Positions 1 through 9,468 of a stretch of 64,000 nt of DNA are shown here, piece by piece. Made by a program: the position numbers and the translations under genes. The first letter of the stretch is position 1, and each line of letters starts with the position of its first letter. Below the pieces are notes generated by a model that saw only the letters and a program-made list of their open reading frames with translations, was not told where the DNA came from and searched no databases. The stretch is from Kosakonia oryziphila (GTDB taxonomy: Bacteria > Pseudomonadota > Gammaproteobacteria > Enterobacterales > Enterobacteriaceae), in assembly GCF_900094795.1 (NCBI RefSeq), contig NZ_FMBC01000016.1, positions 25,226-89,225 of the forward strand. Reading direction: 5' to 3'.

Positions 1-321
1 ATCTATACCGATGTCTGGGTATCGATGGGCGAAGCCAAAGAGAAATGGGCGGAACGCATTGCGCTGCTGCGCCCTTATCAGGTGAACAGCATGATGCTGT
101 CACTGACCGGTAACCCGCAGGTGAAATTCCTGCACTGTCTGCCGGCCTTCCATGACGATCAGACCACGCTCGGCAAAAAAATGGCGGAAGAGTTTGGCCT
201 GCACGGCGGCATGGAAGTCACCGATGAAGTGTTTGAATCACCGGCAAGCGTCGTGTTCGACCAGGCGGAAAACCGGATGCACACCATCAAAGCAGTCATG
301 GTGGCAACGCTCAGCCAGTAA
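1..321 (+). CDS. argI: Ornithine carbamoyltransferase, anabolic (3' end only)
   Basis: This is the last 106 codons of an ornithine carbamoyltransferase whose 5' part lies outside the window; the frame is open from base 1. The enzyme condenses ornithine and carbamoyl phosphate to citrulline in arginine biosynthesis. The HCLPAFH ornithine-binding motif and the closing helix [16 protein letters not shown] are both present. It closely resembles the C-terminus of the second OTCase at 3648-4652, but is called argI because it is followed by a convergent yjgK and because the other copy sits inside the deiminase operon. The stop is TAA at 319-321. Regulation cannot be seen because the promoter is outside the window. 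Confidence 0.93.
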   Translation: MYTDVWVSMGEAKEKWAERIALLRPYQVNSMMLSLTGNPQVKFLHCLPAFHDDQTTLGKKMAEEFGLHGGMEVTDEVFESPASVVFDQAENRMHTIKAVMVATLSQ

Positions 322-328
322 GTTTTGC

Positions 329-351
329 CCCTCACCCGCTTCGGGTGAGGG
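329..351. terminator. Hairpin between convergent argI and yjgK
   Basis: A perfect 10-bp stem (CCCTCACCCG / CGGGTGAGGG) closes a 3-nt loop immediately after the argI stop and before the yjgK stop. There is no good T-run on either side, so it may act mainly as a 3'-end stabiliser or as a shared weak terminator. Confidence 0.5.
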
Positions 352-358
352 AGCATTA

Positions 359-1485
<1,127 letters not shown>

Positions 1486-2706
1486 ATGGAAAAGCACTAC
1501 GTCGGTTCTGAAATAGGTCAATTGCGAAGCGTTATGTTGCATCGTCCCAATTTAAGTTTGAAACGTTTAACACCATCGAATTGCCAGGAATTATTATTTG
1601 ATGATGTGTTATCGGTCGAGCGTGCCGGTGAAGAACACGACGCCTTCGCAAACACGCTGCGCGAGCAGGGTGTGGAAGTCCTGCTGTTAACCGACCTTCT
1701 GACACAAACACTTGATATTGCTGAAGCGAAAGCCTGGTTACTGGACATACAGATCTCCGATTATCGCCTTGGCCCCACCTTCGCCGCAGACATACGCAGC
1801 TGGCTGGCGGATATGCCGCATCGCGAACTGGCACGGCGGCTCAGTGGCGGATTAACCTATGGAGAAATCCCGGCATTTATTAAAAATATGGTGGTCGATA
1901 CCCACACGGCGAATGATTTTATTATGAAGCCGTTGCCCAACCACTTATTTACCCGCGATACCTCGTGCTGGATTTATAACGGTGTATCTATTAACCCGAT
2001 GGCCAAACCGGCTCGCCAGCGCGAAACAAATAACCTGCGTGCGATTTACCGATGGCATCCGGCCTTCGCTGACGGTGAATTTATTAAATACTTTGGCGAC
2101 GAAAATATTAATTATGACCATGCCACATTAGAAGGCGGCGACGTATTAGTGATCGGTCGCGGCGCGGTATTAATTGGTTTGTCTGAACGTACTACGCCGC
2201 AGGGCGTTGAGTTTCTTGCCAACAGCCTGTTCAAACACCGCCAGGCAGAACGGGTCATCGTCGTCGAACTTCCCAAACACCGCTCCTGTATGCACCTCGA
2301 CACCGTGATGACGCATATCGATATCGACATCTTCTCTGTTTACCCGGAAGTGGTGCGCAAAGATGCGCAGTGCTGGACGCTCACCCCGGACGGACGCGGC
2401 GGTCTGCAACGCACGCAGGAGAGCGATCTGCTGCACGCCATTGAAAAAGCGCTCGGCATTGACCAGGTGCGGCTAATCACCACCGGCGGTGATGCCTTCG
2501 AAGCTGAACGCGAACAGTGGAATGACGCCAATAACGTCCTCACGCTGCGTCCCGGCGTGGTGGTGGGCTACGAACGCAATATCTGGACTAACGAAAAATA
2601 TGACAAAGCCGGTATCACCGTGCTGCCCATTCCTGGCGATGAGCTGGGGCGCGGGCGCGGCGGTGCGCGTTGCATGAGTTGCCCACTGGAACGCGACGGG
2701 ATTTGA
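1486..2706 (+). CDS. arcA: Arginine deiminase
   Basis: Arginine deiminase (406 aa) hydrolyses arginine to citrulline and ammonia, the first step of the fermentative ADI pathway. Recognisable elements are the N-terminal guanidine-group-transferase pattern (SVMLHRP, near residue 17), [14 protein letters not shown], the catalytic [10 protein letters not shown] block, and the C-terminal GGARCMSCP, whose first Cys (about residue 396) is the expected nucleophile. The frame opens at 1420, but the ATG at 1486 is preferred because it follows AAAGGAA and begins the conserved [11 protein letters not shown]. It is the first gene of arcA-arcC-arcB-transporter; the gap to arcC is 10 bp. Anaerobic and arginine control is known for Salmonella ADI operons and is likely here. 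Confidence 0.96.
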   Translation: MEKHYVGSEIGQLRSVMLHRPNLSLKRLTPSNCQELLFDDVLSVERAGEEHDAFANTLREQGVEVLLLTDLLTQTLDIAEAKAWLLDIQISDYRLGPTFAADIRSWLADMPHRELARRLSGGLTYGEIPAFIKNMVVDTHTANDFIMKPLPNHLFTRDTSCWIYNGVSINPMAKPARQRETNNLRAIYRWHPAFADGEFIKYFGDENINYDHATLEGGDVLVIGRGAVLIGLSERTTPQGVEFLANSLFKHRQAERVIVVELPKHRSCMHLDTVMTHIDIDIFSVYPEVVRKDAQCWTLTPDGRGGLQRTQESDLLHAIEKALGIDQVRLITTGGDAFEAEREQWNDANNVLTLRPGVVVGYERNIWTNEKYDKAGITVLPIPGDELGRGRGGARCMSCPLERDGI

Positions 2707-2716
2707 AGGAGCCATC

Positions 2717-3628
2717 ATGGAAAGAAAACCTACGCTGGTTGTCGCGCTCGGCGGCAACGCACTGCTGAAACGGGGTGAACCACTGGAAGCGAACATCCAG
2801 CGCCAGAATATTGATCTTGCCGCGCGCACTATCGCCGGGCTGACCGCGCAATGGCGCGTGGTGCTGGTACACGGCAACGGGCCGCAGGTTGGTCTGCTGG
2901 CGCTGCAAAACAGCGCTTACGACAAAGTCACGCCCTATCCGCTCGACATTCTTGGTGCCGAAAGCCAGGGCATGATCGGCTACATGCTGCAACAGTCGCT
3001 GAAAAATATCCTGCCACAACGCGAGGTCAGCGTACTGCTCACCCAGGTAGAAGTGGACCCCGCCGATCCCGCATTCGCTAACCCAACTAAATACATCGGC
3101 CCGGTCTACAGCGAAGCGCAAGCCCACGCGCTACATCAGGAAAAAGGTTGGGTATTTAAGGCGGATGGCCACTACTTCCGCCGCGTGGTTCCCTCCCCGC
3201 AGCCCAAACGCATTGTCGAGAGCGACGCCATCAGTGCGCTGATAAACCGCGATCATCTGGTTATTTGCAATGGCGGAGGCGGCGTGCCGGTGGTGGAAAA
3301 CGCCAATGGCTACCACGGCATTGAAGCGGTGATCGACAAAGACCTGTCGGCGGCGTTGCTGGCACGGCAAATCGAAGCGGACGCTCTGTTGATCCTCACC
3401 GATGCCGACGCGGTGTACCTCGACTGGGGCCAGCCCACGCAGCGCCCGCTGGCGCAGGTAACCCCGAAAATGCTGCAAGCGATGCAGTTCGACGCGGGCT
3501 CAATGGGGCCGAAAGTCGCCGCCTGTCGCCAGTTTGTCGAGGCCTGCAACGGCATCGCGGGGATTGGCGCGCTGGTAGATGGCCCGGCCATTCTCGCCGG
3601 GGATAAAGGCACATTGATTCGTCACTAA
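2717..3628 (+). CDS. arcC: Carbamate kinase
   Basis: A 303-residue carbamate kinase. In the ADI pathway it runs in the ATP-forming direction, converting carbamoyl phosphate and ADP into ATP, CO2 and ammonia, which makes arginine breakdown energy-yielding. The amino acid kinase fold is shown by [13 protein letters not shown] at the N-terminus, [11 protein letters not shown] (about 47-57), the [10 protein letters not shown] loop, and [10 protein letters not shown] near the C-terminus. AAGGAG precedes the ATG. It lies between arcA and the catabolic OTCase, which supplies its substrate. Confidence 0.96.
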   Translation: MERKPTLVVALGGNALLKRGEPLEANIQRQNIDLAARTIAGLTAQWRVVLVHGNGPQVGLLALQNSAYDKVTPYPLDILGAESQGMIGYMLQQSLKNILPQREVSVLLTQVEVDPADPAFANPTKYIGPVYSEAQAHALHQEKGWVFKADGHYFRRVVPSPQPKRIVESDAISALINRDHLVICNGGGGVPVVENANGYHGIEAVIDKDLSAALLARQIEADALLILTDADAVYLDWGQPTQRPLAQVTPKMLQAMQFDAGSMGPKVAACRQFVEACNGIAGIGALVDGPAILAGDKGTLIRH

Positions 3629-3647
3629 TTTAAAAAAGGAAAAATAC

Positions 3648-4652
3648 ATGAGTATCCATTTGAAAAATCGTAATTTTCTCAAACTTCTCGATTATAAACC
3701 GGCGGAAATCCAGTATCTGATCGATCTTGCTATCCAGTTGAAAGCGGACAAAAAAGCGGGTTGCGAGAAAAAAACGCTGGTCGGCAAGAATATTGCGCTG
3801 ATTTTTGAGAAAACCTCCACCCGCACCCGCTGCGCGTTTGAAGTGGGCGCTTTCGATCAGGGTGCGCAGGTCACCTATCTCGGGCCGAGCGGTTCGCAGA
3901 TCGGTCATAAAGAGTCGATGAAAGACACCGCTCGTGTGCTGGGACGTATGTATGACGGCATAGAATATCGCGGCTATGGCCAGCAAATCGTGGAAGAGCT
4001 GGGTCGGTATGCCGGTGTCCCCGTATGGAACGGGCTGACCAACGAGTTTCACCCGACGCAGATCCTCGCCGATCTGATGACCATGCTCGAACACGCACCG
4101 GGTAAACGCCTGTCGGAACTGCGTTTTGCCTATCTCGGTGATGCGCGCAACAACATGGGTAACTCGCTGATGGTCGGCGCGGCAAAAATGGGCATGGATA
4201 TTCGGCTGGTCGCGCCCAGGTCGTTCTGGCCGGAAGCTGCGTTGGTTGAGCAATGCCAGACCATCGCGCGTGAAACCGGCGCGCGCATCATGCTCACCGA
4301 AGAGGTGGACGAAGGCGTGCAGGGTGTGGATTTCCTCTACACCGATGTGTGGGTGTCGATGGGCGAACCGAAAGAGGCCTGGTCCGAGCGCGTCAGTCTG
4401 ATGAAACCCTATCAGGTCAATAGCGCGGTAGTGAAAGCTACCGGCAACCCACAAGTGAAATTTATGCACTGTCTGCCCGCATTCCATAACGAGCACACCA
4501 AAGTGGGCCGTGAGATCGAAATGGCATACGGACTGAAAGGGCTGGAAGTCACGGAAGAGGTTTTCGAATCGCCTAACTCCATCGTCTTTGACGAAGCAGA
4601 GAACCGGATGCACACCATCAAAGCGGTTATGGTGGCGACACTCGGCGACTAA
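3648..4652 (+). CDS. arcB: Ornithine carbamoyltransferase, catabolic
   Basis: A full-length (334 aa) OTCase inside the ADI operon. It phosphorolyses citrulline to ornithine and carbamoyl phosphate for the upstream carbamate kinase. The carbamoyl-phosphate motif STRTR lies at residues 57-61, HPTQ in the middle, HCLPAFH near 272, and a C-terminal [18 protein letters not shown]. The sequence is strongly similar to argI at the window start, so the two are recent paralogs. The catabolic role is inferred from operon position, not from a residue difference I can identify. The start follows an AAAAAGGA ribosome site, 19 bp after arcC. Confidence 0.94.
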   Translation: MSIHLKNRNFLKLLDYKPAEIQYLIDLAIQLKADKKAGCEKKTLVGKNIALIFEKTSTRTRCAFEVGAFDQGAQVTYLGPSGSQIGHKESMKDTARVLGRMYDGIEYRGYGQQIVEELGRYAGVPVWNGLTNEFHPTQILADLMTMLEHAPGKRLSELRFAYLGDARNNMGNSLMVGAAKMGMDIRLVAPRSFWPEAALVEQCQTIARETGARIMLTEEVDEGVQGVDFLYTDVWVSMGEPKEAWSERVSLMKPYQVNSAVVKATGNPQVKFMHCLPAFHNEHTKVGREIEMAYGLKGLEVTEEVFESPNSIVFDEAENRMHTIKAVMVATLGD

Positions 4653-4700
4653 CCACTCCCCCGGCACATCACGGGGTGTGCCGGGGTCAAGGAGCACATC

Positions 4701-6104
4701 ATGGGCAAGTTCAAATTCCCTTCTGCTTACACCATTCTCTTTTTGTTGATTGCCATCGTCGCCGCGCTCAGTTGGATCATTCCTGCTGGTCAGTATCACA
4801 TGGCGATGAACAGCACGCTCGGCAAAGCGGTGCCCGTTGCCGGTACTTATACCCACGTGGCCGCACAACCGCAGGGGCTGATCGCGGTGATCATGGCACC
4901 GATCAGCGGTCTCTACGATCCGGATACCGGCCAGGCGGGCGCTATCGACGTGGCGCTGTTTATTCTGATCATCGGCGGCTTTCTTGGCATCGTCACCAAA
5001 ACAGGCGCTATCGATGCAGGGATCGAACGTGTTACCACACGCTTACGCGGCCACGAAGAGTGGATGATCCCGATTCTGATGGCGCTGTTTGCCGCTGGCG
5101 GCACCATCTATGGCATGGCCGAAGAGTCATTACCATTTTACACGCTGCTGGTTCCGGTGATGCTCGCTGCCCGTTTTGATCCGGTTGTCGCCGCATCCAC
5201 CGTTCTGCTCGGCGCAGGGATCGGCACGCTCGGATCAACCATCAACCCGTTTGCCACGGTGATCGCCGCCAACGCCGCCGGGATCCCGTTTACCCACGGC
5301 ATCGCCTTGCGTTTAGCGTTGCTGGTCATCGGTTGGGTGATCTGTGTCGTCTGGGTCATGCACTACGCCCGCAAAGTCCGTGCTAACCCGGCACTGTCGA
5401 TCGTTGCGGATAAGCAGGAAGAAGATCGGGCCTTCTTCCTTGGGCATAAGTCAGAGGAGATGCTCGAATTTACGCCGCTTCGTAAGCTGATTCTGGTGAT
5501 TTTTGCGCTGGCCTTTGTGGTGATGATTTATGGCGTCGCCGTGCTTGGCTGGTGGATGGCGCAGATTTCGGCGGTGTTCCTGGCGAGTGCGATTATCGTT
5601 GGTCTGATAGCCCGTATGAGCGAAGAGGAGCTGACGTCGACATTTATCAACGGCGCACGGGATTTGCTGGGCGTAGCGCTGATTATCGGAATTGCCCGCG
5701 GTATCGTAGTGATCATGGATAAAGGTATGATTACTCATACTATTTTGCACAGTGCCGAAGATATGGTCAGCGGGTTATCCACCGTCGCGTTTATTAACGT
5801 TATGTACTGGCTGGAAGTGGTACTGTCGTTTCTTGTGCCCTCTTCTTCCGGCCTTGCGGTTCTGACAATGCCGATAATGGCGCCGCTGGCCGATTTCGCT
5901 AACGTTAATCGCGACCTGGTCGTCACCGCTTATCAATCTGCGTCCGGCATCGTCAACCTGGTAACGCCGACTTCCGCCGTGGTAATGGGAGGGCTTGCCA
6001 TCGCCCATGTTCCTTACATCCGTTATCTGAAGTGGGTTGCTCCGCTGTTGGCGATATTGACTGTGGTGATCATGGCGGCACTGAGCCTTGGAGCCCTACT
6101 GTAA
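4701..6104 (+). CDS. YfcC-family membrane carrier, probable arginine/ornithine exchanger
   Basis: A 467-residue, very hydrophobic inner-membrane protein of the YfcC/DcuC superfamily (C4-dicarboxylate anaerobic carrier-like). About 12 membrane segments are visible, beginning with YTILFLLIAIVAALSWIIPAG, followed by the family signature GGTIYGMAEESLPFY and the C-terminal VTPTSAVVMGGLAIA. As last gene of the ADI operon it probably exchanges external arginine for ornithine or citrulline, like ArcD, but it is not an ArcD-type APC carrier. Substrate is inference from context. An AAGGAG site precedes the ATG. Confidence 0.85.
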   Translation: MGKFKFPSAYTILFLLIAIVAALSWIIPAGQYHMAMNSTLGKAVPVAGTYTHVAAQPQGLIAVIMAPISGLYDPDTGQAGAIDVALFILIIGGFLGIVTKTGAIDAGIERVTTRLRGHEEWMIPILMALFAAGGTIYGMAEESLPFYTLLVPVMLAARFDPVVAASTVLLGAGIGTLGSTINPFATVIAANAAGIPFTHGIALRLALLVIGWVICVVWVMHYARKVRANPALSIVADKQEEDRAFFLGHKSEEMLEFTPLRKLILVIFALAFVVMIYGVAVLGWWMAQISAVFLASAIIVGLIARMSEEELTSTFINGARDLLGVALIIGIARGIVVIMDKGMITHTILHSAEDMVSGLSTVAFINVMYWLEVVLSFLVPSSSGLAVLTMPIMAPLADFANVNRDLVVTAYQSASGIVNLVTPTSAVVMGGLAIAHVPYIRYLKWVAPLLAILTVVIMAALSLGALL

Positions 6105-6149
6105 CGCGTCGGATAGCTCAACGCTTCCGGCTGCGCACGGCATAACCAG

Positions 6150-6183
6150 GCCCGGCAGTCGTTGAGCTGCCGGGCGTTTTTTT
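6150..6183 (+). terminator. Rho-independent terminator of the ADI operon
   Basis: A 9-bp GC-rich stem GCCCGGCAG / CTGCCGGGC with an 8-nt loop is followed by a G and seven T residues, 45 bp after the transporter stop. It separates the ADI operon from the ArgR-family gene. Confidence 0.9.
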
Positions 6184-6205
6184 CGGCAACTGATACGGGA
6201 AAAAG

Positions 6206-6685
6206 ATGATGGAATATGGAGATTATTCACCGAAAGAGCAGCTTCAATTGGCCGTTTGCCTGCGTCTGATTAGCGAAAAAAGCTACCTTTCGCAGGAAGC
6301 AATCCGTCGCGATTTGCACTACCACGGTTTTGACTCTATTAGCCAGTCCACCGTGTCCCGCCTGTTGAAACTGCTCGGTGTGATAAAAATCCGCAATGCC
6401 AAAGGACAAAAAATTTATGCGCTGAATCCGCAGCTACGCCCGGTGCCGGACGCCGCCCGCACGGTCTCCGAAATGGTAACCAGCGTCGAGCATAATAGCG
6501 AATTTATCCTTATTCACACCGTGGCCGGATATGGCCGCGCCGTGGCTCGCATTCTGGATTACCACCAGTTGCCGGAAATCCTCGGCGTCGTGGGAGGGAG
6601 CAGTATTGTCTGGGTTGCGCCCAGAGCAGTAAAGCATACGGCGTTAGTACACAAAAAAATTAATTACCTACTTAGAACGCATTAA
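6206..6685 (+). CDS. ArgR-family transcriptional regulator
   Basis: A 159-residue ArgR homolog, comparable to E. coli ArgR (156 aa) but clearly divergent. The N-terminal winged helix contains SQEAIRRDLHYHGFDSISQSTVSRLLKLLGV (in ArgR the SQSTVSR part contacts ARG boxes), and the C-terminal hexamerisation/arginine domain is ILIHTVAGYGRAVARILDY followed by EILGVVGGSSIVWVAP. A similar extra regulator lies beside the ADI operon in Salmonella, so it is probably a local arginine-responsive controller of that operon rather than the global ArgR. Two ATGs (6206, 6209) are possible starts. The gene follows a terminator, so it likely has its own promoter. The usual GDD of the ArgR effector site appears as VVGGSS, which may alter arginine binding. 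Confidence 0.88.
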   Translation: MMEYGDYSPKEQLQLAVCLRLISEKSYLSQEAIRRDLHYHGFDSISQSTVSRLLKLLGVIKIRNAKGQKIYALNPQLRPVPDAARTVSEMVTSVEHNSEFILIHTVAGYGRAVARILDYHQLPEILGVVGGSSIVWVAPRAVKHTALVHKKINYLLRTH

Positions 6686-6731
6686 TATTCAAAGAGAACC
6701 GTTTGCACTGCGTAAAATGTGCATCAATCGC

Positions 6732-6759
6732 TTGATCCAAAAAAGTAGCTGCGTATAAT
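6732..6759 (+). promoter_or_regulatory. pyrLBI promoter
   Basis: TATAAT at 6754-6759 lies 16 bp downstream of TTGATC (6732-6737). It sits 26 bp upstream of the pyrL start, in the place of the known UTP-sensitive pyrBI promoter. The perfect -10 and the leader beyond it make this the best promoter in the region. Confidence 0.75.
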
Positions 6760-6784
6760 CCGGGACAATTTGCCGGGAGGAAGC

Positions 6785-6889
6785 ATGGTCCAGTGTGTAC
6801 GACAAACTGTCTTACCGCGTCTGAAAAAAGGCGCTGACCTGCCGTTTTTCTTTCCCGTTGCAAACCCTATTCCACAGCCCCTCTATTGA
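6785..6889 (+). CDS. pyrL: pyrBI operon leader peptide
   Basis: A 34-codon leader beginning MVQCVR and continuing LPRLKK, like E. coli PyrL but shorter at its end. Its stop codon (6887-6889) lies inside the attenuator hairpin. In the known mechanism RNA polymerase pauses in the U-rich stretch (here around 6840-6855, coding for PFFF) when UTP is low, letting the ribosome catch up and disrupt the terminator so that pyrB is transcribed. A GGGAGG ribosome site lies just upstream. Too short for an ordinary gene caller. Confidence 0.9.
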   Translation: MVQCVRQTVLPRLKKGADLPFFFPVANPIPQPLY

Positions 6890-6902
6890 GGGGCTTTTTT
6901 TT
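6876..6902 (+). terminator. pyrBI attenuator
   Basis: An 8-bp perfect stem AGCCCCTC / GAGGGGCT with loop TATT is followed by eight T residues, ending 23 bp before the pyrB start and overlapping the pyrL stop codon. This is the UTP-sensitive attenuator of the pyrBI operon. Confidence 0.95.
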
Positions 6903-6924
6903 GCGCAGTCGTCAGGAGATAACC

Positions 6925-7860
6925 ATGGCTAATCCGCTATATCAGAAACATATCATTTCCATAAACGATCTCAGCCGCGAAGAACTGGAACTGGTGCTTA
7001 ACACCGCTGCACGACTGAAGGCCAACCCCCAGCCAGAGCTGCTCAAGCATAAAGTGATCGCCAGTTGCTTCTTTGAAGCCTCCACCCGTACGCGTCTGTC
7101 ATTTGAAACCTCCATGCACCGTCTCGGCGCGAGCGTGGTCGGCTTTTCCGACAGTAGCAACACATCGCTGGGTAAGAAGGGCGAAACGCTGGCAGACACC
7201 ATTTCGGTTATCAGCACCTATGTGGATGCCATTGTGATGCGCCACCCGCAGGAGGGCGCGGCGCGTCTGGCGACCGAATTTTCCGGCGGTATTCCGGTGC
7301 TGAACGCGGGTGACGGCGCCAACCAACATCCAACGCAAACGCTGCTTGATCTCTTCACCATTCAGGAAACGCAAGGGCGCCTTGAAAACCTGCATATCGC
7401 CATGGTCGGCGACCTGAAATATGGCCGTACCGTGCATTCTCTGGCGCAGGCGCTGGCAAAATTCAGCGGTAACCGCTTCTACTTTATTGCCCCGGATGCG
7501 CTGGCGATGCCGCAGTACATTCTGGATATGCTCGACGAGAAAGGCATGGCCTGGAGCGTGCACGCCAGTATCGATGAGGTGATGGCGGAAGTCGATATCC
7601 TTTATATGACCCGCGTACAGAAAGAGCGTCTGGACCCGTCGGAATACGCCAACGTCAAAGCACAGTTTGTTTTGCGCGCCAGCGATCTGACCGGCGCACG
7701 CAGCAATATGAAGGTACTGCATCCGCTGCCGCGCGTTGATGAGATCACCACTGACGTTGATAAAACGCCGCACGCCTGGTATTTCCAGCAGGCCGGCAAC
7801 GGTATTTTCGCCCGCCAGGCTCTGCTGGCGCTGGTTCTCAATTGCGATTTGGCTCTGTAA
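6925..7860 (+). CDS. pyrB: Aspartate carbamoyltransferase catalytic chain
   Basis: The 311-residue catalytic subunit of ATCase, the same length as E. coli PyrB. It joins carbamoyl phosphate and aspartate to form carbamoyl aspartate in pyrimidine synthesis. STRTR (about 52-56) and HPTQTLLD (about 134) form the carbamoyl-phosphate site, and MTRVQKER and HPLPRVDEI the aspartate domain. The frame extends upstream to 6886, but the ATG at 6925 after AGGAG begins the conserved [13 protein letters not shown]. It is co-transcribed with pyrI, 13 bp downstream. Confidence 0.98.
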   Translation: MANPLYQKHIISINDLSREELELVLNTAARLKANPQPELLKHKVIASCFFEASTRTRLSFETSMHRLGASVVGFSDSSNTSLGKKGETLADTISVISTYVDAIVMRHPQEGAARLATEFSGGIPVLNAGDGANQHPTQTLLDLFTIQETQGRLENLHIAMVGDLKYGRTVHSLAQALAKFSGNRFYFIAPDALAMPQYILDMLDEKGMAWSVHASIDEVMAEVDILYMTRVQKERLDPSEYANVKAQFVLRASDLTGARSNMKVLHPLPRVDEITTDVDKTPHAWYFQQAGNGIFARQALLALVLNCDLAL

Positions 7861-7873
7861 GGGGGAAACGACA

Positions 7874-8335
7874 ATGACACACGATAATAAACTTCAGGTC
7901 GAAGCCATTAAACGCGGCACCGTGATTGACCACATCCCTGCCCGCGTCGGGTTCAAGCTGTTGACTCTGTTCAAACTGACGGAAACCGACCAGCGCATTA
8001 CCATCGGCCTTAACCTGCCGTCCGGCGAAATGGGTCGCAAGGATTTGATCAAAATCGAGAACACGTTTCTCACCGATGAGCAGGTCAACCAACTGGCGCT
8101 GTACGCGCCGCAGGCCACCGTCAACCGGATTGATGAGTATGAAGTGGTGGGCAAATCGCGCCCGAGTCTGCCGGAACGCATCAATGGCGTACTGGTGTGC
8201 CCGAACAGCAACTGCATCAGCCATGCCGAGCCGGTCGCTTCCAGCTTTGCGGTGAAACAGCGCGAGCAGGATATCGCGCTGAAGTGCAAATACTGCGAGA
8301 AAGAGTTCTCACATCACGTCGTGCTGGCCAATTAA
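7874..8335 (+). CDS. pyrI: Aspartate carbamoyltransferase regulatory chain
   Basis: The 153-residue regulatory subunit of ATCase; it binds CTP and ATP at its N-terminal domain and joins catalytic trimers through a zinc domain. The four zinc ligands are visible as CPNSNC and CKYC in the C-terminal third. The start ATG follows GGGGGAAACGACA; the longer upstream frame overlaps pyrB and is not used. Length and motifs match E. coli PyrI. Confidence 0.98.
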   Translation: MTHDNKLQVEAIKRGTVIDHIPARVGFKLLTLFKLTETDQRITIGLNLPSGEMGRKDLIKIENTFLTDEQVNQLALYAPQATVNRIDEYEVVGKSRPSLPERINGVLVCPNSNCISHAEPVASSFAVKQREQDIALKCKYCEKEFSHHVVLAN

Positions 8336-8368
8336 CACCCAGCCCGTAAGCGGCCTGGGCGATAACGT

Positions 8369-8642
8369 ATATACCCTAAATAATTCGAGTTGCAGGAAGA
8401 CGGCAACGCAGTGACAAATTCGTCGCGAACGAATTTGCCCAACCGAAGGTTGGCCTCCGGTGAGAGACAGGATGTCTCTCAGTAATCCCCGGGAGCTTAC
8501 ATAAGTAAGTGACCGGGGTGAGCGACAAATCTGCCGGGAGCAGATTTGAACGCTGTAAGCAGCGGCCCCGAAGGGGTAAGGCTCAGGGATGAGCCGAATA
8601 AAAAAGCCAACACACATGCAACTTGAAGTATGACGGGTATAC
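8369..8642. repeat. ERIC element copy 1, with insertions in both arms
   Basis: An ERIC (enterobacterial repetitive intergenic consensus, IRU) element, recognised by the core GAGCTTACATAAGTAAGTGA and by ends related to TATACCCTAAATAATTCGAG and ACTTGAAGTATGACGGGTAT. The standard element is about 127 bp; this copy is about 274 bp because each arm carries an extra segment of stacked hairpins. Left insert: 9-5-9 hairpin at 8415-8437, then stems at 8439-8453 and 8462-8480. Right insert: 9-5-9 hairpin at 8526-8548, then stems at 8551-8564, 8566-8576 and 8580-8595. It sits between pyrI and ridA. Confidence 0.92.
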
Positions 8643-8840
8643 CCTAAATAATTCGAGTTGCAGGAAGACGGCGACGCAGTGAGTCCCCAGGAGCTTACAT
8701 AAGTAAGTGACTGGGGTGAGCGACAAATCTGCCGGGAGCAGATTTGAACGCTGTAAGCAGCGGCCCCGAAGGGGTAAGGCTCAGGGATGAGCCGAATAGG
8801 AAAGCCAACGCACATGCAACTTGAAGTATGACGGGTATAT
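8637..8840. repeat. ERIC element copy 2, with right-arm insertion
   Basis: A second ERIC element directly abutting copy 1 and sharing the GGGTATACCC junction. Its core is CCCCAGGAGCTTACATAAGT and its right arm carries almost exactly the same hairpin insert as copy 1 (9-5-9 stem at 8724-8746). The left arm lacks the insert present in copy 1. The right end runs into a TATAAT just upstream of ridA. Confidence 0.92.
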
Positions 8841-8843
8841 AAT
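8838..8843 (+). promoter_or_regulatory. Candidate -10 box of ridA at the ERIC end
   Basis: A perfect TATAAT straddles the right end of the second ERIC element, 39 bp before the ridA start. No good -35 hexamer is found at 16-18 bp upstream, so the promoter call is tentative. Confidence 0.35.
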
Positions 8844-8881
8844 GACCGCCACCTTATTACCGCTAATATTCAGGAAACATC

Positions 8882-9268
8882 ATGACTAAAGTTATCGCGA
8901 CGGAAAATGCGCCAGCTGCCATCGGCCCTTATGTGCAGGCTGTTGATCTCGGCAATATGATCCTCACATCCGGCCAGATCCCGGTCGATCCAAAAACCGG
9001 CAGCGTGCCGGAAGATGTCGCAGCACAAGCGCGCCAGTCTCTCGACAACGTGAAAGCGATCGTCGAGGCCGCCGGTCTGAAAGTGGGCGACATTGTGAAA
9101 ACCACCGTGTTCGTGAAAGATCTGCACGATTTCGCCACCGTTAACGCCACTTACGAAGCCTTTTTCGCCGAGCATAACGCCACCTTCCCGGCGCGTTCCT
9201 GCGTGGAAGTGGCGCGCCTGCCGAAAGATGTAAAAATCGAGATTGAAGCGATCGCCGTACGTCGCTAA
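8882..9268 (+). CDS. ridA: 2-iminobutanoate/2-iminopropanoate deaminase
   Basis: RidA (formerly YjgF), 128 residues as in E. coli. It hydrolyses reactive enamine/imine intermediates released by PLP enzymes such as IlvA, protecting other PLP enzymes from 2-aminoacrylate damage. The YjgF/YER057c/UK114 signature is present near the C-terminus (ARSCVEVARLPKDVKIEIEAIA), with the active-site Arg in SCVEVAR region and the trimer-forming core GQIPVDP. GGAAAC precedes the ATG. Single-gene unit, with REP sequences downstream. Confidence 0.97.
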   Translation: MTKVIATENAPAAIGPYVQAVDLGNMILTSGQIPVDPKTGSVPEDVAAQARQSLDNVKAIVEAAGLKVGDIVKTTVFVKDLHDFATVNATYEAFFAEHNATFPARSCVEVARLPKDVKIEIEAIAVRR

Positions 9269-9270
9269 TT

Positions 9271-9347
9271 CGCCTACCGGGGGCCGCACACTTATCCGGC
9301 AAACCCGTTTACAGGCCAGATAAGCGAAGCTGCCATCCGGCCTGTAA
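9271..9347. repeat. REP/BIME-type palindromic repeat
   Basis: Two REP-like units in opposite orientation lie just after ridA. The second (9310-9347) is a clear palindrome in which ACAGGCCAGATAAGCGAAGC is answered by GCCATCCGGCCTGTAA. The first (9271-9304) is a partial unit with CCTACCGGGGGC and CTTATCCGGC. These sit between ridA and the convergent mgtA end. Confidence 0.75.
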
Positions 9348-9468
9348 CATTCCGCACATCAGCTAAGCCCGCCGTCATCTGGCATGAAACGCGGCAAAAC
9401 GACTTTCCCCACCGCACGCAGCAACGCCGTAGGCCCAGTAAGCATAGCGCCACCGGGCAATTAACGGA

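Noticed and set aside
3630..4868. A 412-codon open frame on the minus strand opposite arcB
   Set aside because: It is the antisense shadow of arcB and the transporter start; composition is low-complexity His/Phe/Arg-rich with no recognisable domain.
8309..8815. A 168-codon minus-strand frame across the ERIC pair
   Set aside because: It contains a repeated SIQICSRQICRSP-type segment only because the two ERIC copies are repeated; it is repeat DNA, not a gene.
8369..8840. Possible CRISPR-like direct repeats
   Set aside because: Only two large copies that match ERIC ends and core; no regular short repeats with spacers.
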